Notes: generated by a model from the letters alone, not told the origin. A stretch of 64,000 nucleotides of DNA from VRUE01 sp963728835 (GCA_963728835.1 CAVSKZ010000002.1:372001-436000); one strand, 5' to 3'. Counted from the first letter of the stretch, positions 43,221 through 51,393 are shown. Numbers and translations: made by a program.

Positions 43221-43799
43221 ATGGCACGAAAGCTTGCGAGCGGCTTTGCGCTGGCTGCGGCGGCGGCACTCCTGACCGCAGGCTGCGGCGGCGAGCGGGG
43301 CGGTGAGTACGGCGGCGAGCATCCCGACTACGCGACCGCGCTGGCGGGCGCGCCGGCGCGCCTTGCCGCCCTGCACAAGCAGGGGAACGATCTGCTGGGG
43401 GGCGGGGCCGACGCCTTCCAGCGCCGCATCGCCTCGCTCGAGGGCTACCCGGTCGTGGTCAACGTCTGGGCCTCGTGGTGCGGGCCCTGCCGCTTCGAGT
43501 TCCCGACCCTGCAGCGCCTCTCCGCCGAGTACGGCAAGCGGGTCGCCTTCCTCGGGGTCGACAAACAGGACTCCGACGACGCGGCGAAGACCTTCCTCGA
43601 AAGCGCCCCGGTCCCCTATCCCAGCTATACGGACCCCGACTCGGAGATCGCCGAGACGATGGGGGCGACGCGCGGCCTTCCCGACACCGCCTTCTACGAC
43701 CGCGAGGGCGAGCTGGTCTACCTCAAACAGGGGCCCTATTCCGAGCACGGCGAACTGCGGGTCGACATCGAGCGCTACGCGCTCGGCGAAGGCGGATAA
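43221..43799 (+). CDS. TlpA/ResA-like thioredoxin lipoprotein
   Basis: A 192-residue lipoprotein with a lipobox (LLTAGC, Cys about 22) and a thioredoxin-fold domain with the active site WASWCGPC in VVNVWASWCGPCRFEFP. LGVDKQDSDDAAKTF and GLPDTAFYDREG match the TlpA/ResA family, which reduces apocytochrome c heme-binding cysteines outside the cell. This fits functionally with ccmABCD 7 kb away, though it could serve other secreted thiols. The ATG at 43221 has a good ggag RBS four bases upstream. It is divergent from the helicase gene. Confidence 0.85.
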   Translation: MARKLASGFALAAAAALLTAGCGGERGGEYGGEHPDYATALAGAPARLAALHKQGNDLLGGGADAFQRRIASLEGYPVVVNVWASWCGPCRFEFPTLQRLSAEYGKRVAFLGVDKQDSDDAAKTFLESAPVPYPSYTDPDSEIAETMGATRGLPDTAFYDREGELVYLKQGPYSEHGELRVDIERYALGEGG

Positions 43800-43806
43800 T
43801 CGGACC

Positions 43807-44283
43807 ATGGACTTCTTCGTCGTCCTCGCCTTGATCGGAGTCGCGCTGCTGCTTGCGGAGCTGCTGCTGCCGACCGGCGGGGTGCTGGCCGTCCTCGGCG
43901 CGGCGGGCCTGGTGGCCGGCGGCGTGGTCGCCCTCTCCTCCGACGCCGACAACGCCGACTTCATCGGACCGGCCCTGATCGCGCTCGGCCTCCTCTCGCT
44001 CGTCACCTTCTTCGTCGTCGCCCGCAAAGTGCTCGAGGCGCACCGTGACGAGCCTGTGCGCACCGGCTCGGAGGAGTTGGTCGGGGCGACCGCCGAGGCG
44101 CGCACCGCACTCGACCCCGAGGGCCAGGTCTGGATCGAGGGTGCGCTCTGGCGGGCGCGCGTGGGCGACGGCGATGGGCCCGTCCCGCTTGGAGATAGAG
44201 TCCGCGTCGACGCGGTCGAGGGGCTTACCCTTGTCGTCCGTCCCGCGTCGCCCCCCGGCCAGGCCGACGAAGGAGAAAGCTGA
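43807..44283 (+). CDS. NfeD-family membrane protein
   Basis: A 158-residue protein: N-terminal hydrophobic helices (FFVVLALIGVALLLAELLLP, GGVLAVLGAAGLVAGGVVAL and LIALGLLSLVTFFVVARKV) followed by a soluble OB-like domain (EELVGATAEARTALDPEG, GDGPVPLGDRVRVDAVEG). NfeD proteins pair with SPFH/slipin proteins to organise membrane microdomains. The slipin gene follows with a TGATG overlap, the classic arrangement. The catalytic serine protease part seen in long NfeD (STOPP) proteins is absent, so this is the short form. Confidence 0.87.
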   Translation: MDFFVVLALIGVALLLAELLLPTGGVLAVLGAAGLVAGGVVALSSDADNADFIGPALIALGLLSLVTFFVVARKVLEAHRDEPVRTGSEELVGATAEARTALDPEGQVWIEGALWRARVGDGDGPVPLGDRVRVDAVEGLTLVVRPASPPGQADEGES

Positions 44284-45038
44284 TGGAAGTCGCACTCGGA
44301 GTGCTGGTCGTCCTGGCGATCTTCGTCCTGATCGCCCTCGGCGCCTCGGTCAAGGTGCTGCGCGAGTACGAACGCGGCGTCATCTTCCGCCTCGGCCGCC
44401 TGATCGCGACCAAGGGCCCGGGCCTGATCCTGCTGATCCCCTTCATCGACCGCATCGTCAAAGTCGACCTGCGAACGGTGACGCTCAACATCCCGCCGCA
44501 GGAGGTGATCACCCGCGACAACGTCCCCTCCAGCGTCAACGCGGTCGCCTACTTCCGCGTGGTCGACGCCAACCGGTCGATCGTCGAGGTCGAGAACTAC
44601 CTGCTCGCCACCTCACAGATCGCGCAGACGGCGCTGCGCTCGGTGCTCGGCAAGGCCGAGCTCGACCAGCTGCTCTCCGAGCGCGAGCGGCTCAACGAAG
44701 AGCTGCAGAAGATCATCGACGAGTCGACCGAGCCCTGGGGCGTGAAGGTGACCGCGGTCGAGATCAAGGACGTCGAGATCCCCGAGCAGATGCAGCGGGC
44801 GATGGCGCGCCAGGCCGAGGCCGAGCGCGAGCGGCGGGCCAAGATCATCAACTCCGAGGGCGAGTACCAGGCGGCGCAGAAGCTCACCGACGCCGCCGAC
44901 ATCATCAGCACCAACCCGGCCTCGCTGCAGCTGCGCTACCTGCAGACGCTGCTCGAGATCGGCAGCAACCAGAACACGACGATCGTCTTCCCGCTACCGA
45001 TGGACGTGCTGGAGCCGTTCCTGAAGCACAAAGAGTGA
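44283..45038 (+). CDS. Slipin (stomatin/SPFH-family) membrane protein
   Basis: A 251-residue SPFH protein. One N-terminal membrane helix (VALGVLVVLAIFVLIALGA) precedes the SPFH domain: REYERGVIFRLGRLIATKGPG, LRTVTLNIPPQEVITRDNV, SSVNAVAYFRVVDANRSIVEV and the coiled-coil part (MARQAEAERERRAKIINSEG). It is a partner of the preceding NfeD protein in a membrane scaffold. Start and upstream stop overlap as TGATG. No functional clue beyond the family is visible. The stop overlaps the GTG start of galT, so the run of genes is coupled. Confidence 0.9.
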   Translation: MEVALGVLVVLAIFVLIALGASVKVLREYERGVIFRLGRLIATKGPGLILLIPFIDRIVKVDLRTVTLNIPPQEVITRDNVPSSVNAVAYFRVVDANRSIVEVENYLLATSQIAQTALRSVLGKAELDQLLSERERLNEELQKIIDESTEPWGVKVTAVEIKDVEIPEQMQRAMARQAEAERERRAKIINSEGEYQAAQKLTDAADIISTNPASLQLRYLQTLLEIGSNQNTTIVFPLPMDVLEPFLKHKE

Positions 45039-46081
45039 GCGCACCCGAGCTTCGCATCGACCAGCTCTCCGGGCTGCCGGCGATCCTGGCGCCGGGGCGG
45101 GCGGACCGGCCCGACAGCTTCAAGCTGCCGAAGAGCGAGCGGAAGGGAGCGGAGGACTGCCCCTTCTGCGAGGGCCGCGAGGGCCGCACCCCTCCAGAGG
45201 TGTTCGCGACGCGCCCGGGAGGTGGCGAGACCGAGGGGCCGGGCTGGACGACGCGGGTGGTGCCGAACCTCTACCCGGCGCTGGGCGAGGGAGCGGAGGC
45301 GGGCGTGGGCTCGACCAGTGGCGAGGCCGGCGCCTTCGCCAGCGCCGGCGACCCCCTACTGGCCTCGCGCCGCGCCGGCGAGGCCGACCTCTTCGCCTCG
45401 CGACCGGCCACCGGCGTCCACGAGGTGATAGTCAACGCGCCGCAGCACGCCACCGCGATGGCGGAGCTGGACGAGGCCCAGGTCGCGGCCGCGGTGCAGA
45501 CCTGGCGCGAGCGGATGCGCGCCCACGGCGAGGCCGCCTACGTGCAGCTGATCGTCAACGAGGGCGGCGCCGCCGGGGCGTCCCTGGAGCACACCCATGC
45601 CCAGCTCTACGCGCTCGACTTCGTCCCGGCCGCCGTCGCGCGGGAGCGGGAGCGGGCGGGCGCCTACGCGGAACGGACCACGGGCGGCAGCCTGCTCAGC
45701 GACATCCTGGTCGAGGAGGTCCGTCGCAAGGAGCGCCTCGTCGCGATCAACGAGGAGGCGGCGCTGATCTGCCCCTGGGCCTCGCGCTCCCCCTTCGAGC
45801 TGCGCGTGGTGCCGCGCACCGCGGCGGCGAGCTTCGCAGAGGACACCGCGGGCGCCGCGATGGTCCACACCGCCCTGCGCCTGCTGGCGAAGCGCTTCGA
45901 CGGCCCGCCCGAGCTCAACCTCTGGGTCCGCACGGCGCCGCGGGGGGCCGACCACTTCCACTGGCACGTCGACATAGCGCCGCGGCTCAGCGTCAAGGCG
46001 GCCTTCGAGTTCGCCACGGGGGTGGACATCGACATCTACCCGCCGGAGCGGGCGGCGGCGGACCTGAGAGAGTGCCTCTGA
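45035..46081 (+). CDS. galT: Galactose-1-phosphate uridylyltransferase family protein
   Basis: A 348-residue HIT-superfamily enzyme. Zinc ligands appear as CPFCEG near residue 46, and the nucleotidyl-transfer site as GGAAGASLEHTHAQLYALD; the second His pair is HFHWHVDIAPR. The form EHTHAQ is the actinobacterial variant of the HPHGQ active site. The Leloir-pathway role is transfer of UMP between glucose and galactose phosphates, but related HIT transferases have other partners, and galE or galK are not adjacent. GTG 45035 overlaps the slipin stop. An unusual low-complexity stretch (GSTSGEAGAFASAGD) lies near residue 95. Confidence 0.8.
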   Translation: MSAPELRIDQLSGLPAILAPGRADRPDSFKLPKSERKGAEDCPFCEGREGRTPPEVFATRPGGGETEGPGWTTRVVPNLYPALGEGAEAGVGSTSGEAGAFASAGDPLLASRRAGEADLFASRPATGVHEVIVNAPQHATAMAELDEAQVAAAVQTWRERMRAHGEAAYVQLIVNEGGAAGASLEHTHAQLYALDFVPAAVARERERAGAYAERTTGGSLLSDILVEEVRRKERLVAINEEAALICPWASRSPFELRVVPRTAAASFAEDTAGAAMVHTALRLLAKRFDGPPELNLWVRTAPRGADHFHWHVDIAPRLSVKAAFEFATGVDIDIYPPERAAADLRECL

Positions 46082-46707
46082 TGCCGCCCAACCCGAGGCC
46101 TATCCCCCGCTTCATCGCCGACTCGACCCAGGAGGGGATCCCGCACGGGCGCTTCGCCGAGCGGCTGACCGAGGCGTTCCGCGAGGCGTGCGGGGGGATC
46201 GAGGACCTGCCGGAGGGGGTCGAGCCGCCGGCCGAGCTCGACTGGTTCCCAGAGCGCGCCTGGGGCGGGCGCGTCTGGGTGCCCTGCACGGCACGGGTCG
46301 ACGGGCCCGAGAGCGCGCTGGAGCTCTTCGGCCACGTCTCCTACGTCCAGGCCGCGGAGGGCGAGCCGTCCGACTTCCGGGCCGAGGCCGACTTCACCGA
46401 CGTCCTCGCCGAGGACAACCCGGACTGGAGGATCGACCTCAACGACGAGGTGATCGGCCGCTGGCGGGGCGAGAACGGCCGCGCCGGCGCCGTCACCCTC
46501 GTCTGGGGGCGCCCCCTGGTCCAGGGTGCGGTAGCGGCCACGGCCGAACTGGAGCTGGAGACCGTCGACCAGGAGCTCGTCTCCAACGACCGCTTCACCC
46601 TCATAGCCCTCGACGCCCTCGAGGGCTACGGCGACGAGATCTTCATGCAGGTGAAACTCTGGAGCCGCAGAGCGGTCGAGCTAGCTTCGGAGAGCCTCTA
46701 CGCTTGA
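46081..46707 (+). CDS. Conserved protein of unknown function after galT
   Basis: A 208-residue, probably cytosolic protein. Nothing resembles a known domain to me. Visible features: an acidic, mixed alpha/beta composition, RVWVPCTARVDGPESALELF, DWRIDLNDEVIGRW and a C-terminal helix (KLWSRRAVELASES). The ATG at 46081 overlaps the galT stop as TGATG, so it is coupled to galT and may act with it. Codon use matches the neighbours. An alternative GTG start at 46072 would add three residues. Confidence 0.7.
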   Translation: MPPNPRPIPRFIADSTQEGIPHGRFAERLTEAFREACGGIEDLPEGVEPPAELDWFPERAWGGRVWVPCTARVDGPESALELFGHVSYVQAAEGEPSDFRAEADFTDVLAEDNPDWRIDLNDEVIGRWRGENGRAGAVTLVWGRPLVQGAVAATAELELETVDQELVSNDRFTLIALDALEGYGDEIFMQVKLWSRRAVELASESLYA

Positions 46708-46715
46708 CCTCACGT

Positions 46716-47009
46716 ATGCAGGGCTCGCAACTCGAGAACCTGCCGGGCGCCGAGATCGTGCTGCCCGGCCTCGCCGACCTCCAGGCGGGACGCGCCAGCG
46801 TCAACGCCAGCGCGGTACAGGCGGCAGCGCCTCGCCTGCGGCGGGCGGGGCTCGACGCGCCGAGCGCCGGCGGCGACGCGCCTGCCGCACACGTGCTCTA
46901 CCGGCAACTGGGCGAGGAGCTGGGAGACGGGGCCCACTCGCGCTACAACGCGATCCTCGCCCGGGTCGCCAGCTTTGCGGGAGCAGCGGAACTTGCGCGA
47001 CGCGGCTGA
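46716..47009 (+). CDS. Small partner protein of a nucleotidyltransferase module
   Basis: A 97-residue protein, mostly Ala/Leu/Arg helix (LENLPGAEIVLPGLADLQAG, then SASVQ-like and RYNAILARVASFAG). Size, position and overlap with the following nucleotidyltransferase fit the small partner of MNT-type two-gene modules, in which the transferase is often the antitoxin or toxin. The stop lies inside the start region of the next gene. No family name can be given from sequence. The ATG at 46716 is the only ATG close to a sensible length. Confidence 0.5.
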   Translation: MQGSQLENLPGAEIVLPGLADLQAGRASVNASAVQAAAPRLRRAGLDAPSAGGDAPAAHVLYRQLGEELGDGAHSRYNAILARVASFAGAAELARRG

Positions 47010-47517
47010 CGCGGAGCGGATCGCACTTCTCGCACGGGAGCTCGGCCGCGCCGTCGCCCCCGGCACCCGGATGTACCTGACCGGCGGGGCAACGGCCGTG
47101 CTCGAAGGCTGGCGGGATTCCACCGTGGACATCGACGTGCGCTTCGAGCCGGACTCCGACGATGCGCTCACCAGGATCCGCGGCCTCAAGGAGGAGCTCT
47201 CGCTGAACGTCGAGCTCGCCTCTCCCTTGGACTTCCTCCCACCCCTGCCCGAATGGGAGGAGCGCTCCCGCTTCCGCTTCCGCGAGGGCAACCTGGAGGT
47301 CTTCGACTTCGACCCCTACTCGCAAGCCCTCTCCAAGCTGCAACGCGGCTTCGAGCTCGACCTCGCGGACGTGCGGAGCATGGTCGGCTCGGGCCAGGTC
47401 GAGCCGGAGCGGCTGCTGGAGTTGTTCGAGGCGGTCGAGTCCGAGCTGTTCCGGTTCCCCGCCATAGACCCGGCCACGCTCCGCACTTCGGTTGAATCGC
47501 TCCTGCAAGAGGGCTAG
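46993..47517 (+). CDS. MNT/DUF6036-type nucleotidyltransferase
   Basis: A 174-residue protein with the nucleotidyltransferase core: GTRMYLTGGATAVLEGWR then DSTVDIDVRFEPDS, the GG...DxD metal site. Such enzymes (AbiEii, DUF6036, MenA-like) transfer nucleotides or phosphates to toxins or tRNAs in toxin-antitoxin and abortive-infection systems. The start is unclear: TTG 46993 (LRDAADAERIALL) has gggag 9 bases upstream; TTG 46975 lacks one. It overlaps the 97-residue partner by 17 bases. A second such module begins 107 bases downstream. Confidence 0.7.
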   Translation: MRDAADAERIALLARELGRAVAPGTRMYLTGGATAVLEGWRDSTVDIDVRFEPDSDDALTRIRGLKEELSLNVELASPLDFLPPLPEWEERSRFRFREGNLEVFDFDPYSQALSKLQRGFELDLADVRSMVGSGQVEPERLLELFEAVESELFRFPAIDPATLRTSVESLLQEG

Positions 47518-47623
47518 CCGACAGGCACCAGGCCCGCGAGATCGCCTTCCGCCCGCCTGCGCAATCGTGCCGTGATCAATCCCAAGGCAGATCTGACCCT
47601 ATTTGCTCCGCTACGGTGTGCCC

Positions 47624-47800
47624 ATGGCATCAGGCGATCCCGCTGGCCAAGCGGCACAAGACGCCGCGGCCAAGGCTGAGGCGGTCCGATTGGACCGACT
47701 GCGCGAGGACGCACGGCGTCCGATGAGCGTGAACCTGGCAGAGACCATCGCCCTGAGCCACCAACTGCTCCAGCTTGCCGGCGCCGCGCGCAGAAGGTGA
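47624..47800 (+). CDS. Small partner of a second nucleotidyltransferase module
   Basis: A 58-residue protein, helical and charged (QAAQDAAAKAEAVRLDRLRE), with the C-terminal segment SVNLAETIALSHQLLQLAGA, a pattern I recall before AbiEii-like nucleotidyltransferases. Its stop overlaps the following GTG by four bases (GTGA), so the two are coupled. ATG 47624 is chosen; no strong RBS. It is plausibly the cognate partner in a toxin-antitoxin-like pair. Function unproven. Confidence 0.55.
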   Translation: MASGDPAGQAAQDAAAKAEAVRLDRLREDARRPMSVNLAETIALSHQLLQLAGAARRR

Positions 47801-48274
47801 ACGCTCCGGCCTTCGATCAGATCCTCCGCCGCCTGACGGAGGCGGAAGTTAAGTTCGTCGTCGTCGGCGGCCTTGCACTTGGAGCGTGGGGAGTAGTCCG
47901 CGGGACGAAGGACGTGGACATCGTCGTGGCCCCGGACGCCGAGAACCTCAAACGCCTTGCGGCGGTTGCCGAGTCGATCCACGGACACGTGCACGCGGGC
48001 GAGTCGTTCCTCAGCAGCCAATTGTCGATCGCAGGTCGAGCTCGCGAACGGGGAGCAGGTCGCCATCGAGACCGACCTCGGTCGCCTGGACGTCGTTCAG
48101 GGACTTGATGGGGTTCCCCCATATGACGAGCTGAAAGGGCGCTCCACCGAGACGGAGATCCTCGGGATCAAAGTCGCCGTCTGCTCGATCGACGACCTGA
48201 AGGCCATGAAGCGCGCAGCCGGCAGGACCCGCGACCTCGCTGATCTAGAGGATCTCGATGCTGCCGGCCGATAG
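47797..48274 (+). pseudogene. Second MNT-type nucleotidyltransferase, frame broken
   Basis: The first 78 or so codons from GTG 47797 read VKFVVVGGLALGAWGVVRG then TKDVDIVVAPDAENLKRLA, giving the GG and DxD motif of AbiEii/DUF6036 transferases. Near 48025-48035 one extra base shifts the frame; the rest (QVELANGEQVAIETDLGRLD, then DDLKAMKRAAGRTRDLADLE, stop 48274) is one frame over. Corrected length is 158 residues. Without the shift the protein would be truncated with a nonsense tail. It lies 18 bases before tRNA-Arg. Sequencing error and genuine inactivation are both possible. Confidence 0.7.
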
Positions 48275-48292
48275 CTCTACGATTTCCCTCCC

Positions 48293-48366
<74 letters not shown>

Positions 48367-48371
48367 TCGCC

Positions 48372-49073
48372 TCAGCGGTAGAGGGCGATGTAGAAGGGCT
48401 CTTTTTTCACTTCTCCTTCGAAGTACGTGCGCACTTCCACTTGCGGGGCGACGCAGGAGAGGGAGGGGTTGACCTTGACGACCGCGGACACGGGGCCTGG
48501 CTCGGCGTTGTACTCGGGGGTGACCTGGGCGCCGAGGGGATTGAAGCCGGGCACGGAGATGCAGTAGATGTTGGGGTTCGACGATTTCACGTCGGCAGAG
48601 CCGATCCCCTTGGAGCGCCCTGGGTCGACTTGCCCGTTGGCTTCCACCCGGGCGAAAATGACCGGGTTGGCCGACTCGGCGCTGGTGGCGAACTCGGCTT
48701 TCACCGCGCTGGGGACCTGGCTCAGACTCGACTCGTCGACCTTCTCGCCGGTGACGGCGCCGTTGGCCAGCTTGCCCGTGGTCACGGCCCCGTCGGCCAG
48801 CTTCTCGCCGCTGACCACGCCGTTGGCCAGCTTGGCGCCGCTCACCGCCCCGTTTGCGATCTTGCCCTGCTTCACGGCGAGCGCCTTTATCTTCGGCGCG
48901 ATCACGGCGTTCTTGCGCAGTTTCTCGGCTGTGACGGCGCCGGGTCGCAGCTCGGGCTCCCCCACCGACTTCGGCGGCAGCTGGCTGGCGGCGTAGGCGC
49001 CGGCGCCGCTGAGCGCCACGAACAGCGCCAGGGTGGAGACGACGTTCGAGTAGGTCAGCTTCGGTCGGCGCAC
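48372..49073 (-). CDS. Secreted or anchored repeat protein of unknown function
   Basis: A 233-residue protein beginning with a membrane helix/signal anchor (VVSTLALFVALSGAGAYAAS). Residues about 35-115 are imperfect repeats of AVxxxKLANGAVxGEKL type, suggesting a beta-solenoid-like stack. The C-terminal part (about 140-233) holds a cysteine pair (YCISVPGF and LSCVAPQ) and looks like a separate beta domain. This architecture is common in Solirubrobacterales surface proteins of unknown function, as far as I recall. Convergent with tRNA-Arg across five bases and coupled with the next gene by seven. Confidence 0.65.
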   Translation of the reverse strand: MRRPKLTYSNVVSTLALFVALSGAGAYAASQLPPKSVGEPELRPGAVTAEKLRKNAVIAPKIKALAVKQGKIANGAVSGAKLANGVVSGEKLADGAVTTGKLANGAVTGEKVDESSLSQVPSAVKAEFATSAESANPVIFARVEANGQVDPGRSKGIGSADVKSSNPNIYCISVPGFNPLGAQVTPEYNAEPGPVSAVVKVNPSLSCVAPQVEVRTYFEGEVKKEPFYIALYR

Positions 49074-49080
49074 CCAGACC

Positions 49081-49863
49081 TCACCCCCCTGCCTTGCAGA
49101 CCCGGTTGACGGTGCTGGTCACCTTGACGCCCCCCTCGAAGCCGAAGCTCGTGCGGATCAGCGGGAAGGTGGCGAGACCGAACCCGTCGGGCGCGGGGCA
49201 GCTCGCGCTGAGGAAGCTGCGCTGCTTGCCACCGACCGTGAAGCGGCGGTCGAGCGTCATCGAGATCCCGGTCACGAAGCCCCATTCGCCGGTGACCCGG
49301 GGCAGGGACGTTTCGAGGAGGGTGCCGAAGGTGCCCCCTGACCTCTTGATGAAGAACGGCAGCACGTATGACGTGGGCACCGGGTCGGTCCCGTAGATGT
49401 GGGCGAAGATCGCCGGACGGCCGCCCAGCTTTCCGTTGAAGGCGAGGACCTTTCCGTCGGACGGGAAAGGCGACTGCTCCGGCAGCCTCACGTTGGCCGA
49501 GAAGGTGCCGTCACCCACGAGCGCCGGGGCGCAGGCCGCCATCGCTTCGCTTGTCGTCGAGGGGTCGATGTGGCCGATCCGGCAGCGCGGCAGCCCGCGC
49601 GAGGAGAGGTGCCCGTGGCGGTTGATCGCGATCGTCAGCTTCTCCAGCTGCGGCGGGGGGCTCGAGGCCTTCGAGCCGATCCGGCCCGAGACGCTGACCG
49701 AGACCGGGGCGGTGCCGTGGCGCGGAAGCTTCTTCGGCAGCAGTCGACCGTCGACCGAGACGCGGACCCCGTGTTCTTCTTTGGTCTCGGCCGAGGCGAG
49801 GGGGGAGAGCAAGGCGGCCGAGCCGACCAGGGCGGCAACGATTACGCCACGTAGTGTCCCCAT
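49081..49863 (-). CDS. Secreted protein of unknown function
   Basis: A 260-residue protein with a clear signal peptide (GVIVAALVGSAALLSPLASA), cleaved near AETKEE. The mature part is beta-rich with four cysteines (LPRCRIGHI, MAACAPAL, LSASCPAP, NRVCKAG) probably in two disulfides. The C-terminal half (TFPLIRTSFGFEGGVKVTST) is glycine/serine-rich. I do not recognise a family. Encoded 7 bases upstream of the repeat protein, the pair may form a secreted unit. Start ATG 49863. Confidence 0.65.
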   Translation of the reverse strand: MGTLRGVIVAALVGSAALLSPLASAETKEEHGVRVSVDGRLLPKKLPRHGTAPVSVSVSGRIGSKASSPPPQLEKLTIAINRHGHLSSRGLPRCRIGHIDPSTTSEAMAACAPALVGDGTFSANVRLPEQSPFPSDGKVLAFNGKLGGRPAIFAHIYGTDPVPTSYVLPFFIKRSGGTFGTLLETSLPRVTGEWGFVTGISMTLDRRFTVGGKQRSFLSASCPAPDGFGLATFPLIRTSFGFEGGVKVTSTVNRVCKAGG

Positions 49864-49999
49864 TCCGCTCGTCCCTTTCTGAGCCCTGCTTCACGTCGGC
49901 TCGATTGCGGGGGCTTTCCGACCCGCAACGTTCCAGTTTCACTCTACTCAACAGCTGCGGACCCGGGTTGTTCCGCCCGCGTACCGGATGTAGCGCTCG

Positions 50000-50620
50000 T
50001 CAGTCGCCGAGCTCGGCGCGAAAAGCGGCCAGCTCGGAGCGGAGCTCGGCGACCTCGCGCTCGAGGCGGGTGAGCCGGTCCTCGGCGGGTGTCAGCTGCG
50101 CGGGCTCCGCGGCGTCCTCGCCGGACGCCGCCCCCGGCTCGCCGCCGAGCAGCTGCTCGTAGCGGTCCTCCTTCTGCCCCGGACGGCGCTCGTGGCGCGC
50201 CACGTGGCCCCGCTCGACGAGGCGGTCGAGGGTCTCCTGGACCGCGGCGAGGTCGGCGAAGTCGTGCAGGCGCTGGCCGCGCTGCTTGAGCTCACCCGGC
50301 GTCTGCGGGCCGCGCAGCATGAGGACGGCGAGCAGGGAGGCTTCGGCGTCCTCGAGGCCGAAGGCGTCGCCGAGCAGGTGGCGGTACTTGCGGGCGCGGC
50401 TGCCGGCGCCGCTGGCGAGGCGGGTCCAGCCGCGCAGGGCGAGGCGGCGCAGGGCCTCGACCACGGTCTCCTCGTCGTAGTCGACCACGGGGTCGCGGTT
50501 GGTCGACTGGTTGCAGGCGAGCCGCAGGGCGTTGAGCGAGAGCGGGTAGGCGTCGGGCGTGGTGTGCTGCTTCTCGACCAGGCAGCCGAGCACCCGGATC
50601 TCTACGGCGTCGGGCTCCAC
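50000..50620 (-). CDS. yceH: YceH family protein (DUF480)
   Basis: A 206-residue DUF480/YceH protein with two winged-helix domains. The N-terminus VEIRVLGCLVEKQHTTPDAYPLS and LNALRLACNQSTNRDPVVD are diagnostic, followed by AVLMLRGPQTPGELKQR in the second domain. A Glu/Arg-rich C-terminal coiled coil (LTRLEREVAELRSELAAF) extends the usual protein. Function is unknown; it is often near pyrE or in stress regulons. It lies four bases downstream of pyrE on the same strand, so a two-gene operon is likely. Start ATG 50620. Confidence 0.85.
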   Translation of the reverse strand: MEPDAVEIRVLGCLVEKQHTTPDAYPLSLNALRLACNQSTNRDPVVDYDEETVVEALRRLALRGWTRLASGAGSRARKYRHLLGDAFGLEDAEASLLAVLMLRGPQTPGELKQRGQRLHDFADLAAVQETLDRLVERGHVARHERRPGQKEDRYEQLLGGEPGAASGEDAAEPAQLTPAEDRLTRLEREVAELRSELAAFRAELGD

Positions 50621-50624
50621 CGCG

Positions 50625-51191
50625 TCAACCCCGGTCGGGTCGGTCGGGATAGATCTCGTCGATGGTGAGGAGGGCGCGGTAGGGGGCGCCGGCAGCCGCT
50701 TCGATTCTCTCTCCCCCGCCTGCCAGCCGGTCGACGACGCCGACGACGCCGACCACCTCGAGGTCCTGCTCGGCGATCCGCTCTATCGCGCCGGCGGTCG
50801 AGCCGCCGGTGGTCACCGTGTCCTCGACCACGAGGCAGCGGGCGCCTGGCTCGACGGGACCCTCGACCCAGCGCTGCAGGCCGTGCTGCTTGCGCTCGCC
50901 GCGGACGAAGAAGCCGACCAGCCCCGACCCGGCGGGGACCGCCAGGGCCGCGCACGAGGGCGGGATCGCCGCCGTCGCGGGCCCGCCGACCGCGGTCGCC
51001 CCCGCCTCGACCGCCGCGGCGGCGATCAGCTCGCCCGCTGCGAGGAACCCGGCCGGCCGCAGCAGCGCCCGGCGCGCGTCGACGTAGTACTGCGCCGTCG
51101 CCCCGCTCGAGAGCGTCACCTCGCCGATCACCAGCGAGTGCTCGCGAAGCTCGGCCAGGAGCGTCTGCTTGGCGGCGTCGAGGTCGGGCAT
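50625..51191 (-). CDS. pyrE: Orotate phosphoribosyltransferase
   Basis: A 188-residue pyrimidine-biosynthesis enzyme joining orotate to PRPP to make OMP. The PRPP-binding signature is complete: LVVEDTVTTGGSTAGAIE. Other family features are FTLSSG-like VTLSSGATAQYYVDARRA and ADVVGGPATAAIPPSCA-type loop. ATG 51191 is used; the open frame upstream is unlikely to be coding. The leader upstream is short (about 110 bases) and contains the unusual tRNA-like gene on the other strand. yceH follows. Confidence 0.9.
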   Translation of the reverse strand: MPDLDAAKQTLLAELREHSLVIGEVTLSSGATAQYYVDARRALLRPAGFLAAGELIAAAAVEAGATAVGGPATAAIPPSCAALAVPAGSGLVGFFVRGERKQHGLQRWVEGPVEPGARCLVVEDTVTTGGSTAGAIERIAEQDLEVVGVVGVVDRLAGGGERIEAAAGAPYRALLTIDEIYPDRPDRG

Positions 51192-51301
51192 CCGGCGAGA
51201 TCCTATGTGGGTCTGGACGAGACGTGCCAATTGTGAGGCAAGACTGTGAAATAACGCAGACGTGGCTTGAGGAGAGGAAATTCCTGACTACGCTCGCCCC
51301 A

Positions 51302-51393
51302 GCGGAGGGCGAAGCCACGAGGTGTGGCGAACGGTTGACAGCCGTGAGTTCAGACTAGCCGTCTGAATGGGGTTCGAATCCCTCGCCTCCGCT
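51302..51393 (+). tRNA. Unusual tRNA-like gene with long variable arm (identity uncertain)
   Basis: Clear tRNA elements: T arm gggg-ttcgaat-ccct, a 5-bp D arm gccac-gaggt-gtggc with a very short loop, an anticodon arm acgg-ttgacag-ccgt (anticodon GAC if read canonically), and a 7-bp variable arm ttcagac-tagcc-gtctgaa. Acceptor pairing is either gcggagg/cctccgc, or a longer helix ggagg(g)cga/tcgcctcc with one bulged G, giving discriminator g. Long variable arms belong to Leu, Ser, Tyr and Sec tRNAs, none of which has GAC. The short D loop and long acceptor recall tRNA-Sec and allo-tRNAs. Confidence 0.55.

Noticed and set aside
42741..44105. 454-codon minus-strand frame spanning the helicase start and the tlpA-nfeD genes
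   Set aside because: Runs antisense to two genes with clear motifs and its own translation is Arg/Ser/Ala low-complexity without domain features.
45290..45350. Possible palindromic insert in galT (low-complexity GSTSGEAGAFASAG segment)
   Set aside because: Only short gccggcg inverted and direct repeats are present; no long-arm palindrome comparable with those at 4794, 40288 or 60841.
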